Shown piece after piece: positions 15,342 through 24,170 of a stretch of DNA of 64,000 bases; positions within the stretch are counted from its first letter, which is position 1; each line of letters opens with the position of its first letter. The notes beneath the pieces were generated by a model. The model made no database searches. It saw only the letters and a program-made list of their open reading frames with translations, and was not told the DNA's origin. A program made the position numbers and the translations under genes. This stretch comes from Pseudomonas soli (GTDB lineage Bacteria > Pseudomonadota > Gammaproteobacteria > Pseudomonadales > Pseudomonadaceae), in the NCBI RefSeq assembly GCF_900110655.1, contig NZ_FOEQ01000003.1, positions 372,001 through 436,000 of the forward strand, given 5' to 3'.

Positions 15342-17015
15342 ATGAACGCCAAGACCCAACCCCACGACCTGCCTGAAGGCGCCTGCCTCACCGCCAAGGT
15401 GCCCGACCGCGACGAAGCCCTGCTCGGCGACGTGGTGGTCAATCCATACCGTCTGGCGCCGTTGACCGCGATCATCCGTGATGGCGGGCGCACCCTGAGC
15501 GCCGCCCATGTGCGGGTGCTGGGACGCGGCGAGCGCGGTATCGATATTGTCTACGACGTGTCCGACCGCTCGCTGTGGACCTACGGCGGCATTCCGGTGT
15601 TCGGCCTGTACCCCGATCACGTCAACCAGATCGAGGTGAGCTACAAGCTCGATGGCGAACGCATCCGCGAGCGTTACGAAATCTACGCCCCGGCAGTGCG
15701 CCTGCCGGTGGTGGCGAAGCAGACGGCGGCGCTGCCCGAGGTCGAACCGGTCAAGGTCGCGCCTGGCTTCGAGCAGCGGCTGTACCTGTTCAATCATCTG
15801 CTGGCCGAGATCCCAGGCGGGCGTGCCTTCAAGTGGAACGGCCTGGGCGGCGCTGCCGAGTGGGACTCGGTGGGCAACAACTGGATCGCCGACAGCAACG
15901 GCGATGTGCGCTGGTACCTCGATATCGAGCAGATCCACGATTCCAACCATCGCGACGGCCTGGGCGGGACCATGGGCTTCCACCAGACCCGCGACGGCAA
16001 GCTGATCTGGGGCCAGGGCCAGACCTATTCCAAATACGACCTGCTTGGCCGGCGTATCTGGCAGCGCAACCTGCCGGACAAGTTCGCCGACTTCTCCCAC
16101 GAGATCCGCGAGACGCCCAACGGCACCTACCTGTTGCGGGTCGGCACCAGCGACTACCGCCGCCCTGACGGCAAGCGCGTGCGTTCGATCCGCGACCATA
16201 TCATCGAGGTCAACGAGGCCGGTGACGTGCTGGACTTCTGGGACCTGAACCAGATCCTCGACCCGTATCGCGGCGAGCTGCTGGGAACCCTGGGCAAGGC
16301 GGCGATCCAACTGCCGGACGGCGTGCAGAAACAGGACGAGCGCCTGGCCAACGAGCTGGCCGAGGGCGACCTGCCGTTCGGCGATACGCCGGGGGTAGGT
16401 ACCGGACGCAACTGGGCCCACGTCAACGCCATCGACTACGACGCCGATGACGACAGCATCATCGTTTCAGCACGACACCAGGGCGTGGTAAAGATCGGTC
16501 GCGACAAGCAGGTGAAGTGGATTCTTGCCGCGGCCCAGGGCTGGCCGGCGCGCCTGCAGGACAAGGTGCTCAAACCCGTGGGCGAGGGCTTCGAGTGGTC
16601 CTGGACCCAGCACACCGCCTGGCTGACCGGGCGCGCCACGCTGACCGTGTTCGACAACGGCTGGGGCCGGGACTTCGGCCCGACCAAGCTGGCGGGCAAC
16701 TACAGCCGGGCGGTGGAGTACAAGATCGACGAGGCCAAGGGCACGGTCGAGCAGATCTGGCAGTACGGCAAGGAGCGTGGTGACGAGTGGTACAGCCCGA
16801 TCACCTCGGTGGTGGCGTATCGGCCCGATACCGACACCCAGTTCATCTATTCGGCGTCGGTGAACTTCCTCACGCCCCAGAAGCTGACGACCAGCGTGCT
16901 CAATGAAGTGCGTCGCGGCACCCAGGAGGTGACCGTGGAGCTGAAAGTGCACAGTCGCCAGCCGGGCAGCGTGGGCTACCGGGCGCTGGTGATCGACCTC
17001 GACAAGGCGTTCTGA
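15342..17015 (+). CDS. astA: Arylsulfate sulfotransferase AstA (no visible signal peptide)
   Basis: This 557-residue ASST-family (PF05935-type) protein starts at ATG 15342 behind AAGGAG. It transfers the sulfuryl group from aryl sulfates to phenolic acceptors. Active-site residues are recognisable: His253 (FSHEIRETPNG), His360 (NWAHVNAIDYD), Arg378 (SARHQGVVKI) and His424 (WTQHTAW). They correspond to His252, His356, Arg374 and His436 of E. coli AssT, and the His360-to-Arg378 spacing is identical. Unlike AssT, the N-terminus (MNAKTQPHDLPEGACLTAKV) is polar, so the enzyme is probably cytoplasmic. Coupling to sftP suggests it frees sulfur from imported aryl sulfate esters. Confidence 0.9.
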   Translation: MNAKTQPHDLPEGACLTAKVPDRDEALLGDVVVNPYRLAPLTAIIRDGGRTLSAAHVRVLGRGERGIDIVYDVSDRSLWTYGGIPVFGLYPDHVNQIEVSYKLDGERIRERYEIYAPAVRLPVVAKQTAALPEVEPVKVAPGFEQRLYLFNHLLAEIPGGRAFKWNGLGGAAEWDSVGNNWIADSNGDVRWYLDIEQIHDSNHRDGLGGTMGFHQTRDGKLIWGQGQTYSKYDLLGRRIWQRNLPDKFADFSHEIRETPNGTYLLRVGTSDYRRPDGKRVRSIRDHIIEVNEAGDVLDFWDLNQILDPYRGELLGTLGKAAIQLPDGVQKQDERLANELAEGDLPFGDTPGVGTGRNWAHVNAIDYDADDDSIIVSARHQGVVKIGRDKQVKWILAAAQGWPARLQDKVLKPVGEGFEWSWTQHTAWLTGRATLTVFDNGWGRDFGPTKLAGNYSRAVEYKIDEAKGTVEQIWQYGKERGDEWYSPITSVVAYRPDTDTQFIYSASVNFLTPQKLTTSVLNEVRRGTQEVTVELKVHSRQPGSVGYRALVIDLDKAF

Positions 17016-17037
17016 TGAACTAACCTCCCAAGGCCCT

Positions 17038-17085
17038 ATCGCGGGGCAAGTCGCATCGGCGCACCGATACGACTTGCCCCGCGAT
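17038..17085. repeat. REP-like inverted repeat downstream of astA
   Basis: Two perfect 16-bp arms (ATCGCGGGGCAAGTCG / CGACTTGCCCCGCGAT) enclose a 16-bp centre. It shares the ATCGCGGGGCAAG core of P. putida REPs but continues with TCG rather than CCCGCTC. It probably acts as a transcript end. Confidence 0.75.
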
Positions 17086-17232
17086 GCATTTCCACTGATC
17101 TGAATTCCGACCACTCGTTCTTTTTTTCGAACAGCCTATTGTCCAACCCCCCAGCGCCCGCTTAGCATTCCGTTTGAGATTTCAAACGCTCGGCACCCAG
17201 GCGTCGAACACCCTGGTGCACGAATTCCTGAC

Positions 17233-17262
17233 GGCCGCCCTCGCATCGAGGGCGCCTTTTCA
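17233..17262 (+). terminator. Hairpin upstream of gabD
   Basis: GGCCGCCCTCG-CAT-CGAGGGCGCC followed by TTTT forms a terminator-like stem-loop 33 bp before gabD. It may end upstream transcription or act as a leader attenuator. The rest of the 279-bp gap after astA contains the REP-like repeat and no gene. Confidence 0.5.
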
Positions 17263-17294
17263 ACAATCAAAATTCGCAGTAAAGGGAAGCCGAC

Positions 17295-18737
17295 ATGCAG
17301 CTCAAAGACGCTCAGTTGTTCCGCCAGCAGGCCTTCATCAACGGTGAATGGCTGGATGCGGACAGCGGTCAGACCATCAAGGTGACCAACCCGGCCACCG
17401 GTGAAGTCATCGGCAGCGTGCCGAAGATGGGCGCCGCCGAGACCCGCCGCGCCATCGAGGCCGCCGACAAGGCGCTGCCGGCCTGGCGCGCACTGACCGC
17501 CAAGGAGCGTGCCGGCAAGCTGCGCCGCTGGTTCGAGCTGATGATCGAGCACCAGGACGACCTGGCTCGTCTGATGACCACCGAGCAGGGCAAGCCGCTG
17601 GCCGAAGCCAAGGGCGAGATCGCCTATGCCGCCTCGTTCATCGAGTGGTTCGCCGAAGAAGCCAAGCGCGTCTACGGTGATGTCATCCCTGGCCACCAGC
17701 CGGACAAGCGCCTGATCGTCATCAAGCAGCCGATCGGTGTCACCGCCGCCATCACCCCGTGGAACTTCCCGGCCGCGATGATCACCCGTAAAGCCGGCCC
17801 GGCCCTGGCCGCCGGTTGCACCATGGTGCTCAAGCCCGCTTCGCAGACCCCATACTCCGCCCTGGCCCTGGTCGAGCTGGCCACCCGTGCCGGCATCCCG
17901 GCTGGCGTGCTGAGCGTCATTACCGGCAGCGCCGGCGAAGTCGGCTCCGAGCTGACCGGCAACTCCCTGGTGCGCAAGCTATCGTTCACCGGCTCGACCG
18001 AAATCGGTCGCCAGCTGATGGAAGAGTGCGCCAAGGACATCAAGAAAGTTTCCCTGGAGCTGGGCGGCAACGCGCCGTTCATCGTGTTCGACGACGCCGA
18101 CCTGGACAAGGCGGTCGAGGGCGCGATCATCTCCAAGTACCGCAACAACGGCCAGACCTGCGTCTGCGCCAACCGTATCTACGTGCAGGACGGTGTCTAC
18201 GACGCCTTCGCCGAGAAGCTCAAAGCCGCCGTGGCCAAGCTGAAGATCGGTAACGGCCTGGAAGAAGGCACCACCACTGGCCCGCTGATCGACGGCAAGG
18301 CTGTCGCCAAGGTCCAGGAACACATCGAGGACGCCGTATCCAAAGGCGCCAAGGTGCTGTCCGGTGGCAAGCTCATCGAAGGCAACTTCTTCGAACCGAC
18401 CATCCTGGTCGATGTGCCGAAAACCGCCGCCGTCGCCAAGGAAGAAACCTTCGGCCCGCTGGCGCCGCTGTTCCGCTTCAAGGACGAGGCCGAAGTCATC
18501 GCCATGTCCAACGACACCGAGTTCGGCCTGGCCTCGTACTTCTACGCCCGTGACATGAGCCGCGTGTTCCGCGTTGCCGAGGCCCTGGAATACGGCATGG
18601 TCGGCATCAACACCGGCCTGATCTCCAACGAAGTCGCGCCGTTCGGTGGCATCAAGGCCTCGGGCCTGGGCCGCGAAGGTTCCAAATACGGTATCGAGGA
18701 CTACCTCGAGATCAAATACCTGTGCATCAGCGTCTGA
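17295..18737 (+). CDS. gabD: Succinate-semialdehyde dehydrogenase (NADP+) GabD
   Basis: This 480-residue aldehyde dehydrogenase oxidises succinate semialdehyde to succinate in GABA degradation. It carries the cofactor segment TPWNFPAAMITRK, the general-base Glu in SLELGGNAPFIVF, the catalytic Cys289 in NNGQTCVCANR, and the C-terminal FGGIKASGLGREGSKYGIEDYLE typical of GabD. The start at 17295 follows AAAGGGA. gabT lies 183 bp downstream on the same strand, with a terminator-like hairpin between. Product assignment is firm from length, motifs and neighbour. Confidence 0.95.
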   Translation: MQLKDAQLFRQQAFINGEWLDADSGQTIKVTNPATGEVIGSVPKMGAAETRRAIEAADKALPAWRALTAKERAGKLRRWFELMIEHQDDLARLMTTEQGKPLAEAKGEIAYAASFIEWFAEEAKRVYGDVIPGHQPDKRLIVIKQPIGVTAAITPWNFPAAMITRKAGPALAAGCTMVLKPASQTPYSALALVELATRAGIPAGVLSVITGSAGEVGSELTGNSLVRKLSFTGSTEIGRQLMEECAKDIKKVSLELGGNAPFIVFDDADLDKAVEGAIISKYRNNGQTCVCANRIYVQDGVYDAFAEKLKAAVAKLKIGNGLEEGTTTGPLIDGKAVAKVQEHIEDAVSKGAKVLSGGKLIEGNFFEPTILVDVPKTAAVAKEETFGPLAPLFRFKDEAEVIAMSNDTEFGLASYFYARDMSRVFRVAEALEYGMVGINTGLISNEVAPFGGIKASGLGREGSKYGIEDYLEIKYLCISV

Positions 18738-18762
18738 TCACTAGGTAAGCGGTTTTACCTCT

Positions 18763-18801
18763 GCCAGCGGGGCGCGAGAGCGACGTCTCGCTGGCCTTTT
18801 T
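18763..18801 (+). terminator. Hairpin with T run between gabD and gabT
   Basis: GCCAG...CGAGA pairs with TCTCG...CTGGC, with a small internal bulge, and CTTTTT follows. It would uncouple gabD from gabT, or weaken read-through. Confidence 0.6.
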
Positions 18802-18920
18802 GACATAGCGGTACCCGGTGGCCAGGGCATGCGTGACAGTCGATCAACGAATACTGTGCACGCCTGCGTCCAGCCACCCCCGAATAAAAGCGCCGCAGAA
18901 CCGGCGCAATTGAGGGCACT

Positions 18921-20198
18921 ATGAGCAAGACCAACGAATCCCTGATGCAACGTCGTGTCGCCGCCGTCCCACGTGGCGTTGGCCAGATCCACCCGATCTT
19001 CGTCGATACTGCGAAGAACTCGACGGTGATCGACGTTGAAGGCCGCGAACTGATCGACTTCGCCGGCGGCATCGCCGTACTGAACACCGGCCACCTGCAC
19101 CCGAAAGTGGTCGCGGCCGTGCAAGAGCAGCTGACCAAGGTCAGCCACACCTGCTTCCAGGTGCTGGCCTACGAGCCTTACGTCGAGCTGTGCGAGAAGA
19201 TCAACAAGCTGGTACCAGGCAACTTCGACAAGAAGACCCTGCTGGTCACCACCGGCTCCGAAGCCGTTGAAAACGCCGTGAAGATCGCCCGTGCCGCCAC
19301 CGGCCGTGCCGGCGTGATCGCCTTCACCGGCGGCTACCACGGTCGTACCATGATGACCCTGGGCCTGACCGGCAAGGTCGTGCCGTACTCCGCCGGCATG
19401 GGCCTGATGCCAGGCGGCATCTTCCGCGCCCTGTTCCCGAGCGAGCTGCACGGTGTCAGCGTTGACGACGCCATCGCTTCGGTCGAGCGCATCTTCAAGA
19501 ACGACGCCGAGCCGCGTGATATCGCCGCGATCATCCTCGAGCCGGTACAAGGCGAAGGCGGCTTCCTGCCTGCGCCGAAAGAACTGATGCAGCGCCTGCG
19601 CGCTCTGTGCGACCAGCACGGCATACTGCTGATCGCTGACGAAGTGCAGACCGGCGCTGGCCGTACCGGCACCTTCTTCGCCATGGAGCAGATGGGCGTC
19701 GCGCCTGACCTGACCACCTTCGCCAAGTCCATCGCCGGCGGCTTCCCGCTGGCCGGTGTGTGCGGCAAGGCCGAGTACATGGACGCCATCGCCCCTGGCG
19801 GCCTGGGCGGCACCTACGCCGGTTCGCCGATCGCTTGCGCCGCAGCCCTGGCGGTGATCGAAGTGTTCGAGGAAGAGAAGCTGCTGGATCGCAGCAAGGC
19901 CGTTGGCGAGCGCCTGACCGCCGGCCTGCGTGAAATCCAGAAGAAACACTCGATCATTGGCGATGTCCGTGGTCTGGGCTCGATGATTGCCGTGGAAGTC
20001 TTCGAGAAAGGCACCCACACCCCGAACGCTGCCGCCGTTGCCCAGGTGGTCGCCAAGGCGCGTGACAAAGGCCTGATCCTGCTGTCCTGCGGCACCTACG
20101 GTAACGTCCTGCGTATCCTGGTACCGCTGACCGCCGAAGATGCCCTGCTGGACAAAGGCCTGGCCATCATCGAAGAGTGCTTCGCCGAACTGGCCTGA
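18921..20198 (+). CDS. gabT: 4-aminobutyrate aminotransferase GabT
   Basis: This 425-residue class-III aminotransferase converts GABA and 2-oxoglutarate to succinate semialdehyde and glutamate. The PLP lysine is Lys269 in TFAKSIAGGFPLAGV. The cofactor-phosphate segment TTGSEAVENAVKIARAATGR and the LLIADEVQTGAGRTG motif are intact. The start at 18921 follows TTGAGGG. Together with gabD it completes GABA use, and it links to the polyamine genes at the right end of the window, whose pathway yields GABA. Confidence 0.95.
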   Translation: MSKTNESLMQRRVAAVPRGVGQIHPIFVDTAKNSTVIDVEGRELIDFAGGIAVLNTGHLHPKVVAAVQEQLTKVSHTCFQVLAYEPYVELCEKINKLVPGNFDKKTLLVTTGSEAVENAVKIARAATGRAGVIAFTGGYHGRTMMTLGLTGKVVPYSAGMGLMPGGIFRALFPSELHGVSVDDAIASVERIFKNDAEPRDIAAIILEPVQGEGGFLPAPKELMQRLRALCDQHGILLIADEVQTGAGRTGTFFAMEQMGVAPDLTTFAKSIAGGFPLAGVCGKAEYMDAIAPGGLGGTYAGSPIACAAALAVIEVFEEEKLLDRSKAVGERLTAGLREIQKKHSIIGDVRGLGSMIAVEVFEKGTHTPNAAAVAQVVAKARDKGLILLSCGTYGNVLRILVPLTAEDALLDKGLAIIEECFAELA

Positions 20199-20217
20199 AG
20201 TATGTGACGCGTTTCAG

Positions 20218-20248
20218 AAAAAAAAACCCGCCTCGGCGGGTTTTTTTG
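20218..20248 (+). terminator. Rho-independent terminator after gabT
   Basis: AACCCGCC-TC-GGCGGGTT with an A run before and seven Ts after is a textbook bidirectional terminator. Confidence 0.9.
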
Positions 20249-20336
20249 TGCCGTTCGTAGGCATCAGGCGCTAAGGTTGTACGAGGAATCCGTGGAAGCT
20301 GCGATGGATCGCGCGTCATTTTCTGGAGACTCGCTC

Positions 20337-21662
20337 ATGAGCGCTGCCGACCCCCTGCCCCCTTGCGTGCTGATTGCCGAGGGTGACCCCTGGGTACGCG
20401 ACATGCTTAGCGAAATGCTGCTCAGCGTGCGCTGCGATGCGCGCTTGCAGGTTTGCGCAGATGGCTCGCAGGCGCTGAGCGCGCTGGCGAGCAAGCCTGA
20501 CCTGATCATTGCCGCCCGCGAACTCGCCGGCCTCGATGGCCTCGACCTGCTGCGCAAGGTGCGCGCCAAGGGCGACAGGCCTGGATTGCCATTTATCCTC
20601 ATGAGCGATCGCACTGATAGCGCCAGCGTGCGCGAGGCCGTGCCACTGCAGCCCACGGCATACCTCAGCAAACCGCTCGACCTGGACAACCTGCGCAAGC
20701 GCCTGGAAAACCTGCTGCTGGAGGTGGGCGAGCAGATTGCCTGCCCGGTGCCGCCGCTGCAGCCCGGCGTGCAATTGCCGGCCTACCTCGAGCAACGCCG
20801 CGCCAGCGCCGATGGCGGCCCGCTGTTCGCCGATGTGCAGGTGGCGATCAAGCGTGCCCTCAACCCCCATGGCCTCAACCTCAAGGTGCTCGAGGAAGAG
20901 GTACGCAACGACCCGCAGATCACCGGCGTGCTGATCGCTGCCGCCAACAGCGCCGCCCTGCACCGCGAAGCGCCGGTGCAGACCTTGCTGCAGGCGCTGA
21001 ACAAGCTTGGCAGCACCCAGAGCATGAACCTGATCCTCGGGCTCACGCTCAAGCGCAGCGCGAGGTTGAGTGACCCCTTGTTGGCGCGGCATGCCGCGCA
21101 CTACTGGAACCTTTCGCTGCATGCCGCCGACTACGCACGCACCCTGGCGCGTATGCTCGAAGTGGACGAAGGACGCTGTTACTGCGCGGGTTTGTTGCAT
21201 TGCCTGGGCGACCTGGCGGTACTGCGCACCTTGCAGGAGTGGCGACTGGCCGGTGGCGAGCTGGACGAGGACCAGGTGGAGCTGTCGCTCAACGAGTTCG
21301 GCGCACCGTTCGGTTCGGCCCTGCGCACCCGCTGGCGCTTGCCGCTCGACCTGCGCGAGCTGATCGCCGCGGTGTATCAGCTGGGTGGCGGTGTCTATTC
21401 CCGGGAGATCCTGGCGATGAACCTGGCCGGGCAACTGTCGCGACTCAGGCCCAGCGAGGGGCTGGAGAAGATCGCCAGCAGCAAGACGGCGCGGTTGCTC
21501 AAGCTGGGGTTGCCGGAGTTGTCGCGGCTGCGCAAGGTGGATCAGGAAGCGCTGGCGCGGGAGGAGGCTGAGCGTCTGGTGGCGGAAACTGCCGAAAGCG
21601 GACCGGAGGTCGCTCCCATTGCCCCGGCTAGCGGAGGCGATGGCGAGGAAAAGCCGCTCTGA
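20337..21662 (+). CDS. Degenerate receiver–HDOD signalling protein
   Basis: This 441-residue cytoplasmic protein has an N-terminal response-regulator receiver (about 8-120) and a HDOD domain (about 150-340: FADVQVAIKRALNPHGLNLKVLEEEVRNDPQITG... LLQALNKLGSTQSMNLILGL). The receiver keeps the switch Ser in FILMSDRT and the Lys in YLSKPLDLD. The phospho-acceptor position seven residues before the conserved LDG is Ala (LIIAARELAGLDG), so normal phosphorylation is impossible. ATG 20337 follows GGAG; in-frame ATG 20304 is possible. HDOD proteins in pseudomonads act in motility, biofilm or stress output. The partner and output are unknown. Confidence 0.82.
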   Translation: MSAADPLPPCVLIAEGDPWVRDMLSEMLLSVRCDARLQVCADGSQALSALASKPDLIIAARELAGLDGLDLLRKVRAKGDRPGLPFILMSDRTDSASVREAVPLQPTAYLSKPLDLDNLRKRLENLLLEVGEQIACPVPPLQPGVQLPAYLEQRRASADGGPLFADVQVAIKRALNPHGLNLKVLEEEVRNDPQITGVLIAAANSAALHREAPVQTLLQALNKLGSTQSMNLILGLTLKRSARLSDPLLARHAAHYWNLSLHAADYARTLARMLEVDEGRCYCAGLLHCLGDLAVLRTLQEWRLAGGELDEDQVELSLNEFGAPFGSALRTRWRLPLDLRELIAAVYQLGGGVYSREILAMNLAGQLSRLRPSEGLEKIASSKTARLLKLGLPELSRLRKVDQEALAREEAERLVAETAESGPEVAPIAPASGGDGEEKPL

Positions 21663-21705
21663 GAGGGCAGGAAACCCAGCATCTTCCAGGTTTCACAGGC
21701 AGGGA

Positions 21706-22695
21706 TCATCCGCGAACGATCTGATTCTTGCCCTGGCGCTTGGCTCGGTACATCGCCGCATCGGCGCGGGCGAACAGGCTGTCCAGAGTCTCGTCTTCGT
21801 CTGTCAATCCGGTCAGCCCTTGGCTGATGGTCACGCCATAGGTCTGGTCGTCATGGCTGAAACTCAATCGCTGGATTTCCCGCTGCAGCCGCTCGGCAAT
21901 CTGTTCGGCCACCTGAGCGGTGCAGCCGGGGAACACGGCGGCGAATTCCTCTCCCCCTATGCGCCCGAACTGATCGCCCCGGCGTAGCACGGCCTTGCCG
22001 CTGTCGGCGATGCGCTGTAGCACGTGGTCGCCTTCCTGATGACCATAGCTGTCGTTGATGTGCTTGAAATCATCGATGTCCAGCAGCAGGAAGGCCATCG
22101 GCGTGCCGTCCGCGCGGGCGCTGTCGAAGGCCTGCTGGGCGCACTCGAAGAAATGCCTGCGGTTGCTGCTCTGGGTGAGCACGTCGGTGGTGGCCAGCCG
22201 CTGCAACTCACCTTCGAGCTGCTTCTTCTCGGTGATGTCCTCGGCTATGCCGACGATGATCACCCGCTGGTCGCCCTCGCGCTGCTGGTTGATATAGCAC
22301 TTGTCGCTAAGCCAGCGCACCTCGCCGGCGGCGTTGAGGATGCGGTACTCGCGGTCCTCGACGGTGCCCTTGACCAGCACCTGGGCCAGGCTGCGCTCGG
22401 CGTACTCCAGGTCATCCGGGTAGATGGCGTCGCGCCATTCGTTGTAGTCGGCCAGCACCAGGCTGGCCGGGCGACCGAAGATGCGTTCGTAGGCGGGGCT
22501 GACGTAGAGCACCTGGCGGGTTTCCCAGTCGAAGGCCCAGAGGACGGCGTTGACACTGTCGAGCAGCGAGCTGTACAGCTGCTCGCGCTCGCTTAGACGG
22601 GCCACTTCGCCTTGAGCGTGCAACAGGGCGAGCAGGGTTTGAGCAGCTTCGGGGCGCGGGGTGCCGGTAGAGGTGGGTGGGAGATCTTTGGCCAT
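21706..22695 (-). CDS. PAS–GGDEF diguanylate cyclase
   Basis: This 329-residue soluble protein has a PAS domain (about 45-170: LLDSVNAVLWAFDWETRQVLYVSPAYERIFGRP split by the domain core, ending IIVGIAEDITEKKQLEGEL) and a GGDEF domain. The catalytic GGEEF is intact (GRIGGEEFAAVF), and RRGD five residues before it is a product-inhibition I-site. It should make cyclic di-GMP. The start is set at ATG 22695, where the PAS-bearing protein begins after a short linker. The ribosome-binding site is poor, so a GTG 6 nt upstream is possible. It lies downstream of desA on the same strand, beyond a hairpin. Confidence 0.86.
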   Translation of the reverse strand: MAKDLPPTSTGTPRPEAAQTLLALLHAQGEVARLSEREQLYSSLLDSVNAVLWAFDWETRQVLYVSPAYERIFGRPASLVLADYNEWRDAIYPDDLEYAERSLAQVLVKGTVEDREYRILNAAGEVRWLSDKCYINQQREGDQRVIIVGIAEDITEKKQLEGELQRLATTDVLTQSSNRRHFFECAQQAFDSARADGTPMAFLLLDIDDFKHINDSYGHQEGDHVLQRIADSGKAVLRRGDQFGRIGGEEFAAVFPGCTAQVAEQIAERLQREIQRLSFSHDDQTYGVTISQGLTGLTDEDETLDSLFARADAAMYRAKRQGKNQIVRG

Positions 22696-22798
22696 GAGCA
22701 CGGAACGGTTCTCGACGATGGGCGTGCGGCCACGGTCCGGCCCGCCACGCGGGCGATATGCCGGATTTGAGTCGATTGCAGGGGGGTAAGTTCCGGTC

Positions 22799-22823
22799 GG
22801 CACGCCCCATTGCGGGGCATGCC
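22799..22823 (-). terminator. Hairpin downstream of desA
   Basis: GGCACGCCCC and GGGGCATGCC form a stem with one mismatch around a 5-nt loop, just after the desaturase stop. There is no T run. Confidence 0.4.
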
Positions 22824-22835
22824 GATCAACGGTGC

Positions 22836-24020
22836 TCAGGCGCCGTTGGGGCGCAGCGAGTAGGTCTTGAGCTGGGCGGCGAAGTCACGCAGCGACTGGA
22901 TGCCACTGGCCTCGGCCTCGTGTACCCAATCCTTCATGGCGGCGAGCATGTCGTGGCCGTTGGCGCTGGTGCGCGCCCAGATCTGCTGCAGCGCCAGGCG
23001 CTTTTCGTAGATGGTCTTGAGTGCCTGGCTGTGGGCCAGCAGCGACTCGATGCGTACGTGGTGGCGATCCTGCAGCAGGCTGGTTTCCCGCGAGAGCAGG
23101 CGCTTGGCACGGCGGAAGCGGCGGCGTACCGAAGTATCGACCTTGTCCAGCTCCTGCTTGACCAGTGGCCCGATCACCAGCTTGCGGTACTGGGCCATGA
23201 TCTGGAAGCGGTTGTTGAGGATGGCCATGGCAGTGTCCATGTCCAGCGATGCCTTGCCCTCCACTCGGTGGGCAATGGGCGCCACGCGTTGCACCTTGGC
23301 CAGGCGCAGCATGCTCAGCAGGCGGATCCACATCCAGCCCATGTCGAATTCCCAGCGGCGGACCGAGAGCTTCGCCGAGTTGGGATAGGTGTGGTGGTTA
23401 TTGTGCAGCTCCTCGCCGCCAATGATGATGCCCCACGGCACCAGGTTGGTGGCGGCGTCGCGGCATTCGAAGTTGCGATAGCCCACGGCATGGCCCAGGC
23501 CGTTGACCACGCCGGCGGCCCAGAACGGGATCCACATCATCTGGATCGCCCAGATGGTGATGCCGATGGTGCCGAACAGCAGCAGGTCGATGACTGCCAT
23601 CAGCGCGATGCCGCCGAGCTTGTAGCGGGTGTAGAGGTTGCGCTCGATCCAGTCGTCCGGGCAGTTCTTGCCATATATGCGCAGCGTCTCCTCGTTGCGC
23701 GCTTCTTCCCGGTACAGCTCGGCGCCCTTGCGCAGCACGGTGCCCAGGCCCTTGTGTACAGGGCTGTGCGGGTCGTCGGGGGTTTCGCACTTGGCGTGGT
23801 GCTTGCGGTGGATGGCGGTCCACTCGCGGGTGTTCTGCGCCGTGGTGAGCCACAGCCAGAAACGGAAGAAATGCTTGAGGCCCGCGTTCAGCTCCAGGGC
23901 GCGGTGGGCCGAGTAGCGGTGCAGGTAGATGGTGACGCTGACGATGGTCACATGGGTCATCAGCAAGGTGACGGCGACCAGTTGCCAGGCCGACAGGTCG
24001 AGCAGACCGTAATACCACAT
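22836..24020 (-). CDS. desA: Delta-9 acyl-lipid/acyl-CoA fatty-acid desaturase DesA
   Basis: This 394-residue membrane di-iron desaturase has four hydrophobic helices and all three histidine boxes: HRYSAHR (about 34-40), HRKHHAKCE (about 70-75) and ELHNNHHTYPNSAK (about 205-215). It introduces a cis double bond into saturated acyl chains to adjust membrane fluidity. A charged helical C-terminal tail of about 130 residues follows. The neighbourhood, with a PAS–GGDEF–EAL gene divergent across 150 bp, resembles the P. aeruginosa desA locus as I recall it. The start at 24020 is the first Met before the first helix. Confidence 0.9.
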   Translation of the reverse strand: MWYYGLLDLSAWQLVAVTLLMTHVTIVSVTIYLHRYSAHRALELNAGLKHFFRFWLWLTTAQNTREWTAIHRKHHAKCETPDDPHSPVHKGLGTVLRKGAELYREEARNEETLRIYGKNCPDDWIERNLYTRYKLGGIALMAVIDLLLFGTIGITIWAIQMMWIPFWAAGVVNGLGHAVGYRNFECRDAATNLVPWGIIIGGEELHNNHHTYPNSAKLSVRRWEFDMGWMWIRLLSMLRLAKVQRVAPIAHRVEGKASLDMDTAMAILNNRFQIMAQYRKLVIGPLVKQELDKVDTSVRRRFRRAKRLLSRETSLLQDRHHVRIESLLAHSQALKTIYEKRLALQQIWARTSANGHDMLAAMKDWVHEAEASGIQSLRDFAAQLKTYSLRPNGA

Positions 24021-24130
24021 AACGGGAAATACCCTCGGAAAACAGGCGGAACAACGCAGGCATTATCCTTTGATGGGGAAATAAAACCAGTCGCGCTTTT
24101 GGATAGGAAGTCACAGGGTGTTTCAGCCCC

Positions 24131-24136
24131 TATAAT
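24131..24136 (+). promoter_or_regulatory. Candidate -10 box (TATAAT) of the PAS–GGDEF–EAL gene
   Basis: A perfect TATAAT lies 35 bp before ATG 24171. The -35 position at 17-bp spacing reads AAGTCA, only three matches, so an activator may be needed. Confidence 0.4.
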
Positions 24137-24170
24137 GCCCCTTCTTTTACCATGGGCTCATCCACCCGAC

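Noticed and set aside
22758..24170. Long plus-strand extension of the PAS–GGDEF–EAL protein
   Set aside because: The extension is antisense to desA, whose histidine boxes are intact. The membrane helices begin right after ATG 24171.
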